Assembly: GCF_009651005.1 (NCBI RefSeq)
Contig: NZ_WHVW01000006.1
Coordinates: 1 to 64,000 of the forward strand
Reading direction: 5' to 3'
Length of the DNA: 64,000 bases
Origin: Sporosarcina obsidiansis
GTDB lineage: Bacteria > Bacillota > Bacilli > Bacillales_A > Planococcaceae
Position 1 is the first letter of the stretch. Each line of letters begins with the position of its first letter. The translations under genes were made by a program, and so were the position numbers. The notes beneath the pieces were generated by a model. It made no database searches and was not told where the DNA came from. It worked only from the letters and a program-made list of their open reading frames with translations. Of the stretch, positions 33,226 to 42,091 are shown piece after piece.

Positions 33226-33263
33226 AAAAACGGGAAAAAGTTGAATCTTTTTCCCGTTTTTTT
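33226..33263 (+). terminator. intrinsic terminator after left repeat
   Basis: AACGGGAAAAAG and CTTTTTCCCGTT form a 12-bp stem with a 6-base loop, flanked by A and T runs. It would stop rlmCD readthrough into the island. Confidence 0.88.
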
Positions 33264-33457
33264 GAGGTTTTAAAGAAATCATTGGCGTAATAAGGGGGTC
33301 CCATCGCAAATTGTCATTCGCAGGTGTGATTTCACTTACACAAACTGGAGAATCAAGTATGCGTTATAGGAAAAAGCCTTCATCTGCTATATAATTAAAA
33401 TGACTGCAAAGTGCGTAAAATGAATAGAGTTATTAGTATTCTTGAAAGGAGGGGAAA

Positions 33458-34465
33458 ATGATGACGATAAATGAATTGATAAAACAGTTATTTATTGCCT
33501 TCTCAAAAAAAGATGAAGACGGTTTTTATAAACTTGCCGAGGAACTAATTGATTTAGAAAAAAGGAAAAAACATAATATTCTTGCCAAAGAATTAAAAGA
33601 AGCTCTTTACAATAACGGTGGCACTTTTAAATCACAAAATAATCGGAAATTCAGGACCAATAAACCAATCCCGAGAGATAATGACACAGGATTTCCGCTA
33701 ATAGATATAAAAAAATATGATTATCTTGATTGGGAGCAATTAATTTTATCAGAGAAAATCAAATATGACCTTGAACAAATAGTACAAGGTTTTAGAAATC
33801 AGGAAGTATTAGCTACTTATAACTTAAGACCAAAATCTAAAATATTGTTTTGTGGATTGCCAGGCACTGGGAAAACTTATTCAGCACAGATGCTGAGTTC
33901 CATTATGAACTTGCCGATGGTTTATGTGAATTTTGATGCGATAATCTCCTCTTATTTGGGGGAAACTGCTTCGAATTTAAGGAAAGTGTTCGAATTTATT
34001 AAAGATGATGTTTGGATAGTTCTTTTCGATGAAGTAGATATAATCGGTAAAAATAGGGATGACCAGCATGAAACAGGTGAAATAAAAAGAGTAGTAAATA
34101 ACTTTCTTCAAATGATTGACAACTTTGAAGGAGAAAGTCTAATAATAGCCTCTACAAATCACCCACATATATTGGATCCAGCTATTTGGAGGAGATTTGA
34201 TGAAGTTATTTCATTTGAATTGCCAAGTGAATCCGAAAGAAAGGCTATTATCGAGCTGTTTTTAAAACCAATAAAGAAGGAAAAAAATATGGACCTCCAA
34301 GTAGTTATAAAGGAAACTGAAGGCTTCTCACCTTCAGACATTAAAACAACATGTCATGATTCAATAACCCATGCAATTCTAAAAGGCAGAGATACACTTG
34401 AATTAAGTGATTTAATATATTCTTTGGAAAAATACAAGCAACGCTTGGAGCTGAGGAAGGCTTAA
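33458..34465 (+). CDS. ietA: AAA+ ATPase, IetA-like
   Basis: A 335-residue AAA ATPase. An N-terminal helical region (~1-75) is followed by the ATPase core: Walker A GLPGTGKT (133-140), Walker B WIVLFDEVD (186-194), sensor-1 ASTNH and an arginine-finger WRRFDEV, then a small helical lid. ATG 33458 follows AAAGGAGGGG; ATG 33461 is equally possible. It lies 19 bp upstream of a subtilisin-like protease, the pair that defines ietAS, first known as a plasmid stability locus and later reported as an anti-phage module. Sampled lines are ~27-30% GC versus ~45% in the pur operon, consistent with transfer. Confidence 0.85.
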   Translation: MMTINELIKQLFIAFSKKDEDGFYKLAEELIDLEKRKKHNILAKELKEALYNNGGTFKSQNNRKFRTNKPIPRDNDTGFPLIDIKKYDYLDWEQLILSEKIKYDLEQIVQGFRNQEVLATYNLRPKSKILFCGLPGTGKTYSAQMLSSIMNLPMVYVNFDAIISSYLGETASNLRKVFEFIKDDVWIVLFDEVDIIGKNRDDQHETGEIKRVVNNFLQMIDNFEGESLIIASTNHPHILDPAIWRRFDEVISFELPSESERKAIIELFLKPIKKEKNMDLQVVIKETEGFSPSDIKTTCHDSITHAILKGRDTLELSDLIYSLEKYKQRLELRKA

Positions 34466-34484
34466 TAGTATAGGGGGAAAACGA

Positions 34485-36899
34485 ATGTATGAACATCTGT
34501 CTTTACCACGGTATAAAGAAAGTCTTGAAAAACGAAAAAACACAAATCGAGGCGGTGGATATTCATTTCCACAGGGAAGAATTAAAACGGATTATTACTC
34601 GGACGTGAATACAAAGGCTATTAATATTACAAAATCATATCAGGAATTAAAGGAAAAATTCAATGGCAAAATAAATCCTAACCTTATTTATAGAATTAAC
34701 GTAAATCAAAGCGTTGGTATTGAAAACTTTGAAAAAAGTCTTAACGCTATGGGTGGGATTAGTGTACTATCCATAGCGGAAAATAGGCAAGGTTACTGGG
34801 TTGTATTTTCAAATGATGAAAACTTCACCAGCTTCAAGGACAAATTGGAACAGTATTCGGGTATTAAAGAGGGAAATAAATATGACTTTTTTAATGCGAT
34901 TGACTCTGTTGAAGATATCCCAGTGGAGGAAAAGATAGGACCTTACCTTACAAAAATCCCAATGGAAGAGGGGGAAGTTGATTATTTAGATTTAGAACTA
35001 TGGAAATTAGAGGATAAGGTGCTAAGGAAATTCATAGAGGAACTGAAAACTACCTATCCAAAGTGGGATGAATTTAGAATTTGCGATGAGCTTATTACTA
35101 CATCATTTGCTTTATTTAGGATTAAGGTCTCGTTTGAAATAGCTAAGGAAATTGTAGGTCTGAAAGAAGTCGCCAGGTTAGACAGACCATTCATCCCTAC
35201 GTTTAAATTAACAGAGTATAGTGGTATAGACGTGGGGGACTTAGACATTAAGGCTCCTTCCGATGATGCAACGGGTATACTTGTTATTGATTCGGGAATT
35301 ACATCAAATCATCCTTTGTTGGAAAAGGCGGTTGGAAATGAGGAGAACTTTCAAGAATCGGAGAAAGAACTTCAGGATAAAGTGGGGCACGGTACTGCAG
35401 TTGGTGGTTTAGCAATTTACGGTGATATTAAGGAAAGAGTAAATCAAAAACAATTTGATCCCTCGAACTGGTTATTTTCGGCAAAGGTTATGTATGCAGA
35501 AGAAGACTTTTCAGGAAATATTCGTGCGGTTTATGACAAAGAAAAACTATTGGAAAATCAATTATACGATGCAATAAGGACTTTTTTGGAAAATGACATG
35601 TATAAAATTAAAGTTGTGAATCTGTCTATTGGTGATAGTACAGAATTCCTTAAAAGTAAAAATAATAGGCAATTTCCTTTAGCGGCCTTATTAGATGAAA
35701 TGGCATTAGTATACAAAGATGTTGTATTTGTTGTGTCTTCTGGAAATTCCTCTCCGTGGGATGTTTTTGATTCAATTGATGAATTAGTAGAGAATTACCC
35801 CAACTATCTCGTTACTGAAAATTCGTTCAGGATAATTAATCCTGCCACCTCTGCACTGTCAATTACAGTTGGATCAATTGCATCTGAAGGTCGTCTGCAG
35901 GAGCAGTCGATGGATGTCCACTTAAGTGATATATGGACAACAATTGCAAAAGAGGATGAACCGTCCCCATTCACTCGGGTAGGGTTCGGAATAAATAATA
36001 TGATTAAACCAGAGGTTGTGCATTATGGTGGAAATCTTATTCTAAGAGACAATTACGGGAGAATTGTAGAAAACAATGGTGGAAAACTTCCGCTGTTGTC
36101 GAATAATCCAATTAAAAAGTTATTTACCTACGATATAGGGACGAGCTTCTCAGCCCCTCTTGTAACGAATATTATAGGGAAGATAGCGAATGATTTTCCA
36201 GACAAGTCCGCCAACTTTATAAAGAATATCTTCCTACAATCAACTAACTCGAGTAAAATTAATGGATTAAAAGGATCGGACAGTGAAATTGCAAAATCCA
36301 GTATTAAAATGCAGGGTTATGGTCTGCCAAGTTATGAACGGGCTGTTGCTTCATTTGACAATCGTGTGGTTTTATTGGACGAAACGTCTTTAGGATTAAA
36401 TAAAGTACATATATATACGTTAGAACTTCCAGATATGTTTTTTGAAACAAAAGGGAATAAAAGAATTTCTGTTGCTCTTACTTTTGATCCCATAACAAGA
36501 ATGACTCGGGGAGACAGTTATTTGGGTAATCAAATGCAATTTAAGTTATACCATACTTTGAGCCCCGACTTAATTACAAATAAGTATGCAGAAATTGATA
36601 TTTCGGATGAAAACCAAATAGTAGATGCAATAGATGATAAATATGAAATAAAATTATTACCTGGTCCTGATCTTAGGAAGAAAGGTTGTCATCAAAAGGG
36701 GATAAAGGAATATTTAAGGGAACCAAAAAAAGCACCCGACACACCAATAACTTTAGTAGTAGTAAACTCAAACAAATGGATTCCAGATATCAATTATGAA
36801 CAGAGCTACTGTGTCTCGGTTTCTATAGAACATACCGCAGACATTCAACTGTATAGTAAGGTTAGATCAATGATTCAACCGAAAATCAGAATTAGATGA
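34485..36899 (+). CDS. ietS: subtilisin-like serine protease, IetS-like
   Basis: An 804-residue S8 peptidase. The catalytic Asp (~269, in LVIDSGI), His (~302, in GHGTAVGG), oxyanion Asn (~421, VSSGNSS) and Ser (~554, GTSFSAP) are all in place, so an active enzyme is expected. The first ~260 residues have no signal peptide and may be a regulatory or recognition region; the last ~190 residues form an additional non-catalytic domain. The absence of a signal peptide places it in the cytoplasm, like other ietS proteins and unlike secreted subtilisins. Paired with the upstream AAA+ gene. Confidence 0.87.
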   Translation: MYEHLSLPRYKESLEKRKNTNRGGGYSFPQGRIKTDYYSDVNTKAINITKSYQELKEKFNGKINPNLIYRINVNQSVGIENFEKSLNAMGGISVLSIAENRQGYWVVFSNDENFTSFKDKLEQYSGIKEGNKYDFFNAIDSVEDIPVEEKIGPYLTKIPMEEGEVDYLDLELWKLEDKVLRKFIEELKTTYPKWDEFRICDELITTSFALFRIKVSFEIAKEIVGLKEVARLDRPFIPTFKLTEYSGIDVGDLDIKAPSDDATGILVIDSGITSNHPLLEKAVGNEENFQESEKELQDKVGHGTAVGGLAIYGDIKERVNQKQFDPSNWLFSAKVMYAEEDFSGNIRAVYDKEKLLENQLYDAIRTFLENDMYKIKVVNLSIGDSTEFLKSKNNRQFPLAALLDEMALVYKDVVFVVSSGNSSPWDVFDSIDELVENYPNYLVTENSFRIINPATSALSITVGSIASEGRLQEQSMDVHLSDIWTTIAKEDEPSPFTRVGFGINNMIKPEVVHYGGNLILRDNYGRIVENNGGKLPLLSNNPIKKLFTYDIGTSFSAPLVTNIIGKIANDFPDKSANFIKNIFLQSTNSSKINGLKGSDSEIAKSSIKMQGYGLPSYERAVASFDNRVVLLDETSLGLNKVHIYTLELPDMFFETKGNKRISVALTFDPITRMTRGDSYLGNQMQFKLYHTLSPDLITNKYAEIDISDENQIVDAIDDKYEIKLLPGPDLRKKGCHQKGIKEYLREPKKAPDTPITLVVVNSNKWIPDINYEQSYCVSVSIEHTADIQLYSKVRSMIQPKIRIR

Positions 36900-36959
36900 C
36901 ATTATAGCAACTCAATTTAAAAGATAATGAAAGGGTAGAAAAGAGGGGGAAAGCATCCA

Positions 36960-37211
36960 ATGGAATCAGTATGGGTGATTTTTTCTGTGGATAAGGAAGC
37001 CGTATTTCCAAATTTCTTTCCAGTTGGAGTTTATTCAGTGAAAGAGGAAGCTGAGAGACAAATAGCGGTGCTACCAAAGGGACATTCGTACCAATTGTTT
37101 GAGCTTCCCATTGATACGTTCTTTGGTGAAATGGCCAAGGATGGAAGAAAAGTGGAGAGTGGGTTAGGAAGGCTCATGCATATCCATTATGGTGTCAATG
37201 AAGAGGGATAA
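36960..37211 (+). CDS. 83-aa small protein downstream of ietS
   Basis: An 83-residue soluble protein beginning MESVWVIFSVDKEAVFP, with VGVYSVKEEAERQIAVLP and an HSYQLFELPID strand. The pattern (strand, helix with EEAE, strand) resembles small DUF7336-like proteins, but I cannot confirm a family. A GAGGGGGAAAGC ribosome site precedes it, 60 bp after ietS on the same strand, so it may be co-transcribed with ietAS and act as an extra component or be a passenger. Confidence 0.6.
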   Translation: MESVWVIFSVDKEAVFPNFFPVGVYSVKEEAERQIAVLPKGHSYQLFELPIDTFFGEMAKDGRKVESGLGRLMHIHYGVNEEG

Positions 37212-37363
37212 AAGGGGCGAATTAGACAGGAGTATTGTATTCCGATAAAAATATGTATAAGGGACGTAGGAACAGGCTTGAATGAAAAGCCACAAACGTA
37301 TTCCTACGCCTTTTTTAAATTGTTTTATCTTCTTTGTTGGGTATCGAAAGCATTCAATTTGAA

Positions 37364-37873
37364 TTAAAATCCAATCTGAACAAAATCATTGCTGGCATCA
37401 TCTTCATCATAATACCCATCTGGGACATCCTCTAATGGAATATGGTTAATAAACAAGGTTGTCTCAACGTCGAGATTTTCGTATAGCAGGGTCAACTTTT
37501 CCAACAACTTATTGAGTTTCCTCAATTCGATTTCGCTTAGCATTTCTTTATCGGAAGGATGGAAATCCGCATAGACTTTTAGTAAAACTTCTTTATTATC
37601 ATCGTCTTCGGAAACGATGAAATCAGAAAATGGAGAAATACCGATGTCTTTTTCTTTTAAAAATGGGAAATGCCGATTAATCAATTCCTCCAACATATTG
37701 AGGGGGATATTGAGATAGTCACTGAAAATCTCAGAACGTACAATATCCTCAAAATCCTCATTGTCAAGATCAATTAATTGCCCATCCCAATTCTCCACAG
37801 TTATACGATGCTCTTCATATAAAGCACTTTCGATTTCCTCGAATAACTGTTCGCCGATTTTTTCAAGAAACAT
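37364..37873 (-). CDS. acidic hypothetical protein, 169 aa
   Basis: A 169-residue acidic protein (many Asp/Glu, few basic residues) with no recognised domain. It is convergent to the ietAS operon and inside the direct-repeat island. A segment LSEIELRKLNKLLEKLTLLYENL is likely helical (~residues 113-135). A weak AGGAGATTTTTT precedes the start. Function unknown; it could be an immunity-type or DNA-mimic protein given its charge, but that is only a guess. Confidence 0.6.
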   Translation of the reverse strand: MFLEKIGEQLFEEIESALYEEHRITVENWDGQLIDLDNEDFEDIVRSEIFSDYLNIPLNMLEELINRHFPFLKEKDIGISPFSDFIVSEDDDNKEVLLKVYADFHPSDKEMLSEIELRKLNKLLEKLTLLYENLDVETTLFINHIPLEDVPDGYYDEDDASNDFVQIGF

Positions 37874-38091
37874 AAAAAATCTCCTAATCGAAATAAATTT
37901 AAGACTGTTGGTTTTTTGGGACGATGGAAACTATTGGGGTGAGTATTTCAATAAATTCACATTGAAATAAATTAGATAAAGTATAAGAGAAAATAAAGAT
38001 ACTATTTGTAGGAATGACTGTCACCAATTTCAATAATCTGAAACCCAAAGCTTTTTAGTTTTCCTACAATCCTAAATCCTTAGTGCTTCTA

Positions 38092-38419
38092 TGTAACCCC
38101 CTAAAATAAACGTCCGATTTAAAACAAGCTTTTCCGATTTCTCCGCCCCAATTTTAGAATAAAGATTGCGTAAAAGGCGTGAAAAAAGCCTGAAAACCCC
38201 TCCGCCACAACAATTGGCGAAAAAACGGGTTCGGAAATCTTTATTAAAAACCGAGAAAAACATGAACAAAATGGGGGAAAAAGCGTAAAAACGGTCAAAA
38301 CGTGAACCGAAAAGGGTGAAAATCGGGTTTTGTCGGAAGACTTTATTTTAAAAGGGAACGAAGGAATGCGGGTTTGTGGGGTGTTTTTTCGGAAGTTTAT
38401 AAAATAAAGGGACAGTAGG
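38092..38419. repeat. ~330-bp direct repeat, right copy (island boundary)
   Basis: Same orientation as 32890-33221, starting TGTAACCCCCTAAAATAAA. The left border reproduces the last codons of rlmCD although no gene ends here. The interval 37874-38091 just outside it shows no gene. Confidence 0.9.
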
Positions 38420-38442
38420 CTAAAAAATGTAGTAATGAAAGA

Positions 38443-38490
38443 AAAAAGGCGGAGTGTTGATGTCAATGGACATTACAAATCCGCCTTTAT
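38443..38490 (-). terminator. nitroreductase terminator
   Basis: Read on the minus strand, AAAGGCGGA and TCCGCCTTTTTT form a stem around a ~25-nt loop just after the nitroreductase stop. Confidence 0.75.
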
Positions 38491-38493
38491 AAT

Positions 38494-39096
38494 TCATTTA
38501 ATCACTTTCAACCGATCTTCCACCGGCTGAAACTCTTTCTCCCCCGCAGCCATTAAAGGTCTCCCAAAAGGCATTTGCGCAAGAAGCTTCCAAGAAGAAG
38601 GGAGATCCCATTCCTTTTTAACATCCTCATCGATCAATGGATTATAATGTTGCAGACTCGCGCCAAATCCTTCTGCTTCCAATGCTGTCCAGATGACGAA
38701 TTGCAACATACCAGAAGATTGCAGAGACCAAACAGGAAAGTTTTCTTTATACGCTTCAAACTGGTTTTGCATCGATTCAATAACAGCGATATCTTCAAAA
38801 AACAGAATCGTTCCATAGCCACCGCCAAATGCTGCCATTCGTTGTGCTGTTGAGTCAAAGTTTTCAGCAGGTACTATTTTACGAAGTGTATCCTCTGTAA
38901 TCTGCCATAATCGCTTACTTTTTTCACCAAGAAGTACTACAACTCGGCCTGTTTGTGAATTAAAAGCAGATGGTGTATGTTTTATTGCATGACTGACAAG
39001 TTCTTCGATTCTTTCATCAGAAATTAGTGATTCCTCACTGATTGCGTAGATTGAACGACGGTTTTCTACTGCTTCCGCAAATGATTTGGTCATCAT
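38494..39096 (-). CDS. nitroreductase family protein
   Basis: A ~200-residue FMN-dependent NAD(P)H nitroreductase-like protein. FAEAVENRRSIYAIS near the N-terminus is the FMN-binding start and SAFNSQTGRVVVL (~44-56) a second flavin contact; the C-terminal half has the MPFGRPLMAAGEKE end. Start at 39096 (MMTKSF) is chosen because family similarity begins there and GGGGG lies upstream; an in-frame codon at 39162 would add an unconserved leader. It is divergent from an HxlR-type regulator, the usual partner for redox-sensing control. Confidence 0.88.
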   Translation of the reverse strand: MMTKSFAEAVENRRSIYAISEESLISDERIEELVSHAIKHTPSAFNSQTGRVVVLLGEKSKRLWQITEDTLRKIVPAENFDSTAQRMAAFGGGYGTILFFEDIAVIESMQNQFEAYKENFPVWSLQSSGMLQFVIWTALEAEGFGASLQHYNPLIDEDVKKEWDLPSSWKLLAQMPFGRPLMAAGEKEFQPVEDRLKVIK

Positions 39097-39179
39097 AAAA
39101 CCCCCAATTTCTAATTTAGCCATGATTTTAATTGGCTTCTCTGTTATTATAGACAGTATCAAAGGTGTTTATAAGTACG

Positions 39180-39191
39180 CACTTAAAAGTG
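39180..39191. promoter_or_regulatory. palindrome between nitroreductase and hxlR-type gene
   Basis: CACTTAAAAGTG (5-2-5 palindrome) within the divergent gap, overlapping the region just upstream of a TATAGTATA -10-like element. A likely operator for the HxlR-family regulator. Confidence 0.4.
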
Positions 39192-39228
39192 GTATAGTAT
39201 ATAAAAAGATACTAATGGAGGAATCATT

Positions 39229-39591
39229 ATGACTGTAGAAGTGTCTCAATGTAAAGTGGATGAAGCGTTAGAGATTGTAGTAGGGAAATGGAAACCGGTT
39301 ATTCTTCTTCATTTATTACATGAAGGAACGAAGCGATTTAGTGAACTAAAACGCAGCATGCCGGGTATTACTCAAAAAATGCTGACAAAACAGCTTCGTG
39401 AATTAGAGGATGAAGACATCATTCAGCGTGTAGTATATCCACAAGTGCCGCCAAAAGTAGAATATTCTATGACGGATTACGGAAGAACACTTGGTCCAAT
39501 CCTTGAAGCTATGCATGAATGGGGAGAGAATCATGTGATGCATAAACAAAAGATGGGCTTACTGTCGGAACAACAAGAACAAATCCAATAA
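39229..39591 (+). CDS. HxlR family transcriptional regulator
   Basis: A 120-residue winged-helix regulator. The early Cys (C8, in VSQCKVDEAL), the KWKPVILLHLL start, the GTKRFSELKRSMPGITQKMLTKQLRELE helix-turn-helix (split across ~40-67) and the wing VPPKVEYSMTDYGRTL are typical. HxlR regulators sense reactive aldehydes, quinones or disulfide stress through the N-terminal Cys. GGAGG precedes the ATG. It probably controls the divergent nitroreductase. Confidence 0.92.
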   Translation: MTVEVSQCKVDEALEIVVGKWKPVILLHLLHEGTKRFSELKRSMPGITQKMLTKQLRELEDEDIIQRVVYPQVPPKVEYSMTDYGRTLGPILEAMHEWGENHVMHKQKMGLLSEQQEQIQ

Positions 39592-39592
39592 G

Positions 39593-39636
39593 AAAAAAGA
39601 CAAGGCGCCTAGGGGAGATTCGCCTTGTCTTTTTTT
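39593..39636. terminator. bidirectional terminator
   Basis: AAGACAAGGCG and CGCCTTGTCTT form an 11-bp stem with A and T runs on the two sides, serving the convergent regulator and cupin genes. Confidence 0.9.
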
Positions 39637-39641
39637 GTTGA

Positions 39642-40217
39642 CTATTCATATTGTTTTTCAGCTTCCTGTGCATCAGCTTTCGTTACATGAACCGTACCGT
39701 ATGGATGTTGAGGTGGTGCATAAATGGAATACAACTTCAGAGGCTTGTTCCCCGTGTTCTTAAGATTATGCCATTTGCCAGCAGGTATGATAAAAATATA
39801 GTCATCCGAAACGGTTCGCTGAAAGTCTAAGCGATCTTTCATGTCTCCCATTTGAACCAAACCTTTACCATCTTCTATCCGAATGAATTGATCCAAATTA
39901 GGATGCATTTCCTGGCCAATGTCATCGCCCACATTAATGCTCATCAAAGTTAGCTGTAAATGTTCTCCAGTCCATAGAGCAGTGCGAAAGGCGTTGTTTT
40001 GCTTTGTGGCTTCCTCGATGTTAATGGCGAAGGGAGCTGGTCCATAGTCAGTGGAGCTATAATATGTTGCAGATTGTGAATAGTTGGGGCTTTCATTGAT
40101 AATTGGAGTATACATGGGTGGCACGGGAAGGCTTATGGGATACATACCGTAATAAGTGAGTATATGTGTTGGTGGATAAAAGTTGTTGTTCATAAAATGA
40201 GGAGATTGGTAATTCAT
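39642..40217 (-). CDS. cupin domain protein
   Basis: A 191-residue protein from ATG 40217 (AAAGGACTG ribosome site 9 nt upstream; an upstream in-frame ATG at 40247 lacks one). The first ~65 residues are rich in Tyr, Pro, Ser and Asn, like spore-coat-associated proteins. Residues ~75-170 form a cupin barrel: the first motif is altered (IGQEMHPNLDQFIRIEDGKG) and the second is AGKWHNLKNTGNKPLKLYS. His residues for a metal remain in both. A coat or surface role is inferred only from composition. Confidence 0.8.
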   Translation of the reverse strand: MNYQSPHFMNNNFYPPTHILTYYGMYPISLPVPPMYTPIINESPNYSQSATYYSSTDYGPAPFAINIEEATKQNNAFRTALWTGEHLQLTLMSINVGDDIGQEMHPNLDQFIRIEDGKGLVQMGDMKDRLDFQRTVSDDYIFIIPAGKWHNLKNTGNKPLKLYSIYAPPQHPYGTVHVTKADAQEAEKQYE

Positions 40218-40521
40218 CGTACTCAGTCCTTTCATTAGGCTTTCCACCTTAGTATATGCACAGTGCTTAGAGATGTTCTGATGGCTGGAATTCAGTGTGT
40301 AGTGGGATAACAGAGTGTGGGTACAAAAACAGCTTTAAACCTAAAGACAATCATTGTCACAAAGCCGTAATATGTAAGCGTTTTGAGTTTGAATGAATTG
40401 TGAAAGTCTTCACAAGGTAGTTCCATTCCTCGCAAAAGGGAGTATGATAAGAGTAACAAAGAAATTGGTCAAGGTTTCCAATAAGGAGATCTAAATACAA
40501 CCAAAAAGGAGACTGAACAGA

Positions 40522-40644
40522 ATGTGGGTTATCACATTGTTCGAACAACAAAACGTACGGATTTTTGAATATGCAGAGAAGGCTGAAGCAACGAATGCAA
40601 TGAAGAACTTTAGCAAGTACGCGCTTTTGTCTTATACAAAATAA
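40522..40644 (+). CDS. 40-aa small conserved protein
   Basis: A 40-codon frame starting MWVITLFEQQ with AAAAAGGAGA 12 nt upstream and a terminator 15 bp downstream. It has a strand-helix pattern (VRIFEYAEKAEATNAMKNF) and ends LLSYTK. It resembles a short family of unknown function seen in Bacilli, as I recall it. A promoter-like TATGATAAG element lies ~65 bp upstream. The upstream gap 40218-40521 otherwise shows nothing. Confidence 0.65.
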   Translation: MWVITLFEQQNVRIFEYAEKAEATNAMKNFSKYALLSYTK

Positions 40645-40658
40645 TCATCGGCACCCCG

Positions 40659-40687
40659 CCCGTAGCTAATTGCAGCTGCGGGTTTTT
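40659..40687 (+). terminator. terminator of the 40-aa gene
   Basis: CCCGTAGCT and AGCTGCGGG pair over 9 bp (one G-T) and are followed by TTTTT. Confidence 0.8.
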
Positions 40688-40792
40688 GGTTGTGGTTGAC
40701 AGTTATACTTTGAAGATTTACCTGTAATATATGATGCAACGATTAGTAAACTGAGAGAGAAGCTTTAATGCTATTTTTTCTTGTAAACTATA

Positions 40793-42048
40793 TAACTCAA
40801 CTTTCGCAGACTGAAATTGGCAAATAAGCCTTGATATAACTAGGCAGACCGGTGATCCATTGTTCCAGTTGCCTTCGAATTAACTTTTTGATTTTTGTAT
40901 TCGTCTGCTTGAGCGCATCTTCAAGAAGCCCGATCAACTGCTGGAAAGCGACAGCCTAATTGAGTACGTTTACTTCATCGCACAGCCCATAGAAAAGCCC
41001 GCCAAGTGTGCGTTGGTCAGTATGGCAGCGGTTTTGCCATCAAGTACGATTTAACACGCGAAAACAATCGTAGTATGACTGATTAGCGCGTCATAAGAGT
41101 GATTTTGAAATTCCTTCTCAAGTTTCAAAAGGGATTTGGCCGTCTTAAAGAAGATTTCGATATCCCCCTGCTCTACAATAGCTTTGACAAGTGGAGGCAA
41201 AATCCATCAAGACGTGCACTGGCGTCTACTCCGTTCGCCAGTGCACGTCTGATCATTTTAGGAATCTGTTCGGGGGGCTGACTGCAGCACATTTTCCCGC
41301 CGCTTATATCCGCATGTGCGTCTGCCGATTTTCGAAGAGATGCCATTGATTTGGGATATTTTCGAACTGAGCAGGGAAAAGTCGGTGGGCAGGAATGTTT
41401 AGTCATCCGACCAACCTAGAGTTAACATGCGAAATCCTTTGTGAAAACGCATTTTTAGGGAAGCGTGATCAAAGCAGCGTGTTAACAATTCGTCTTTTTT
41501 ACTGCGGTTTCGATCATACGCAGAGCCATCAATGATCAACACTTTTGGCCAGTCTTTATCTGTAAGGCGAATCACCTTTTGAATAGTGAATGTACTTAAA
41601 AGGAGCGGGAAACGGCGCTAATTGAACGTGGATTGCTTCAAAAAGCGATACACGGCATCCTTGGCTGGATGGTTGTCCGCTTTCTTTGAGTGGAGAAGGG
41701 AAAACCAATTTTCATGTTGAAAAATTAAGCAGAACACGAGCTGGAATAAGTAAGAACAGCTGAAATCAAGAGATTTTCGAATGCCTGCTTCACGCAAATA
41801 CTGATTAATTTTCAGCTAAAATAAAAACAGAATCCAATTCTTTGGGCAGTTGATTATGTGGGCTGTTTTGAACTATCATAGTAGGGACACCTCTTCTGTG
41901 GTAGTGATTTCTTAGTCAATTTCACTATACCAATGCATGAGGTGTTTTTTCATTTCTTATACCAGCTGTCAAGGTAACTATTAAATAAGCGATCACGCTG
42001 ACACTATCAACTGTTACACGTTATTTTGTTGGTGCGAAAGTTGAGTTA
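40793..42048 (-). mobile_element. decayed IS4-type insertion sequence
   Basis: The ends are a perfect 16-bp inverted repeat: TAACTCAACTTTCGCA at 40793-40808 and its complement at 42033-42048, giving an element of ~1256 bp. A transposase remnant fills most of it on the minus strand. No clear target duplication is visible. It marks the left side of the sugar catabolic cluster. Confidence 0.88.
40798..41879 (-). pseudogene. IS4 family transposase, inactivated
   Basis: Reading the minus strand from ATG 41879 gives MIVQNSPHNQLPKELDSVF, then the frame breaks; other frames continue INQYLREAGIRKSLDFS, HPAKDAVYRFLKQSTFN followed by a stop, KVLIIDGSAYDRNRSKK (a DDE-type Asp motif), GFRMLTLGWSDD and a C-terminal QWITGLPSYIKAYLPISV ending at 40798. 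Stops and frameshifts make it non-functional. A GACGTGCACTGGCG inverted hairpin sits at ~41210-41250. Confidence 0.85.
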
Positions 42049-42091
42049 AGTATTTAAATGTATCACTAAATATTTTCGCAAAGAGCCTTTA

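Noticed and set aside
33012..33290. 92-codon open frame in the left direct repeat
   Set aside because: It lies in the repeat; in the right copy the open frame is on the opposite strand and of different length, so neither is a conserved gene. The composition (Lys/Arg-rich) reflects the AT-rich repeat.
38119..38466. 115-codon minus-strand open frame in the right direct repeat
   Set aside because: Same reason: it is not conserved in the left copy and has no ribosome site.
41099..41406. Short open frames in the left IS remnant
   Set aside because: They are chance frames in a decayed transposase whose real remnants are readable in other minus-strand frames.
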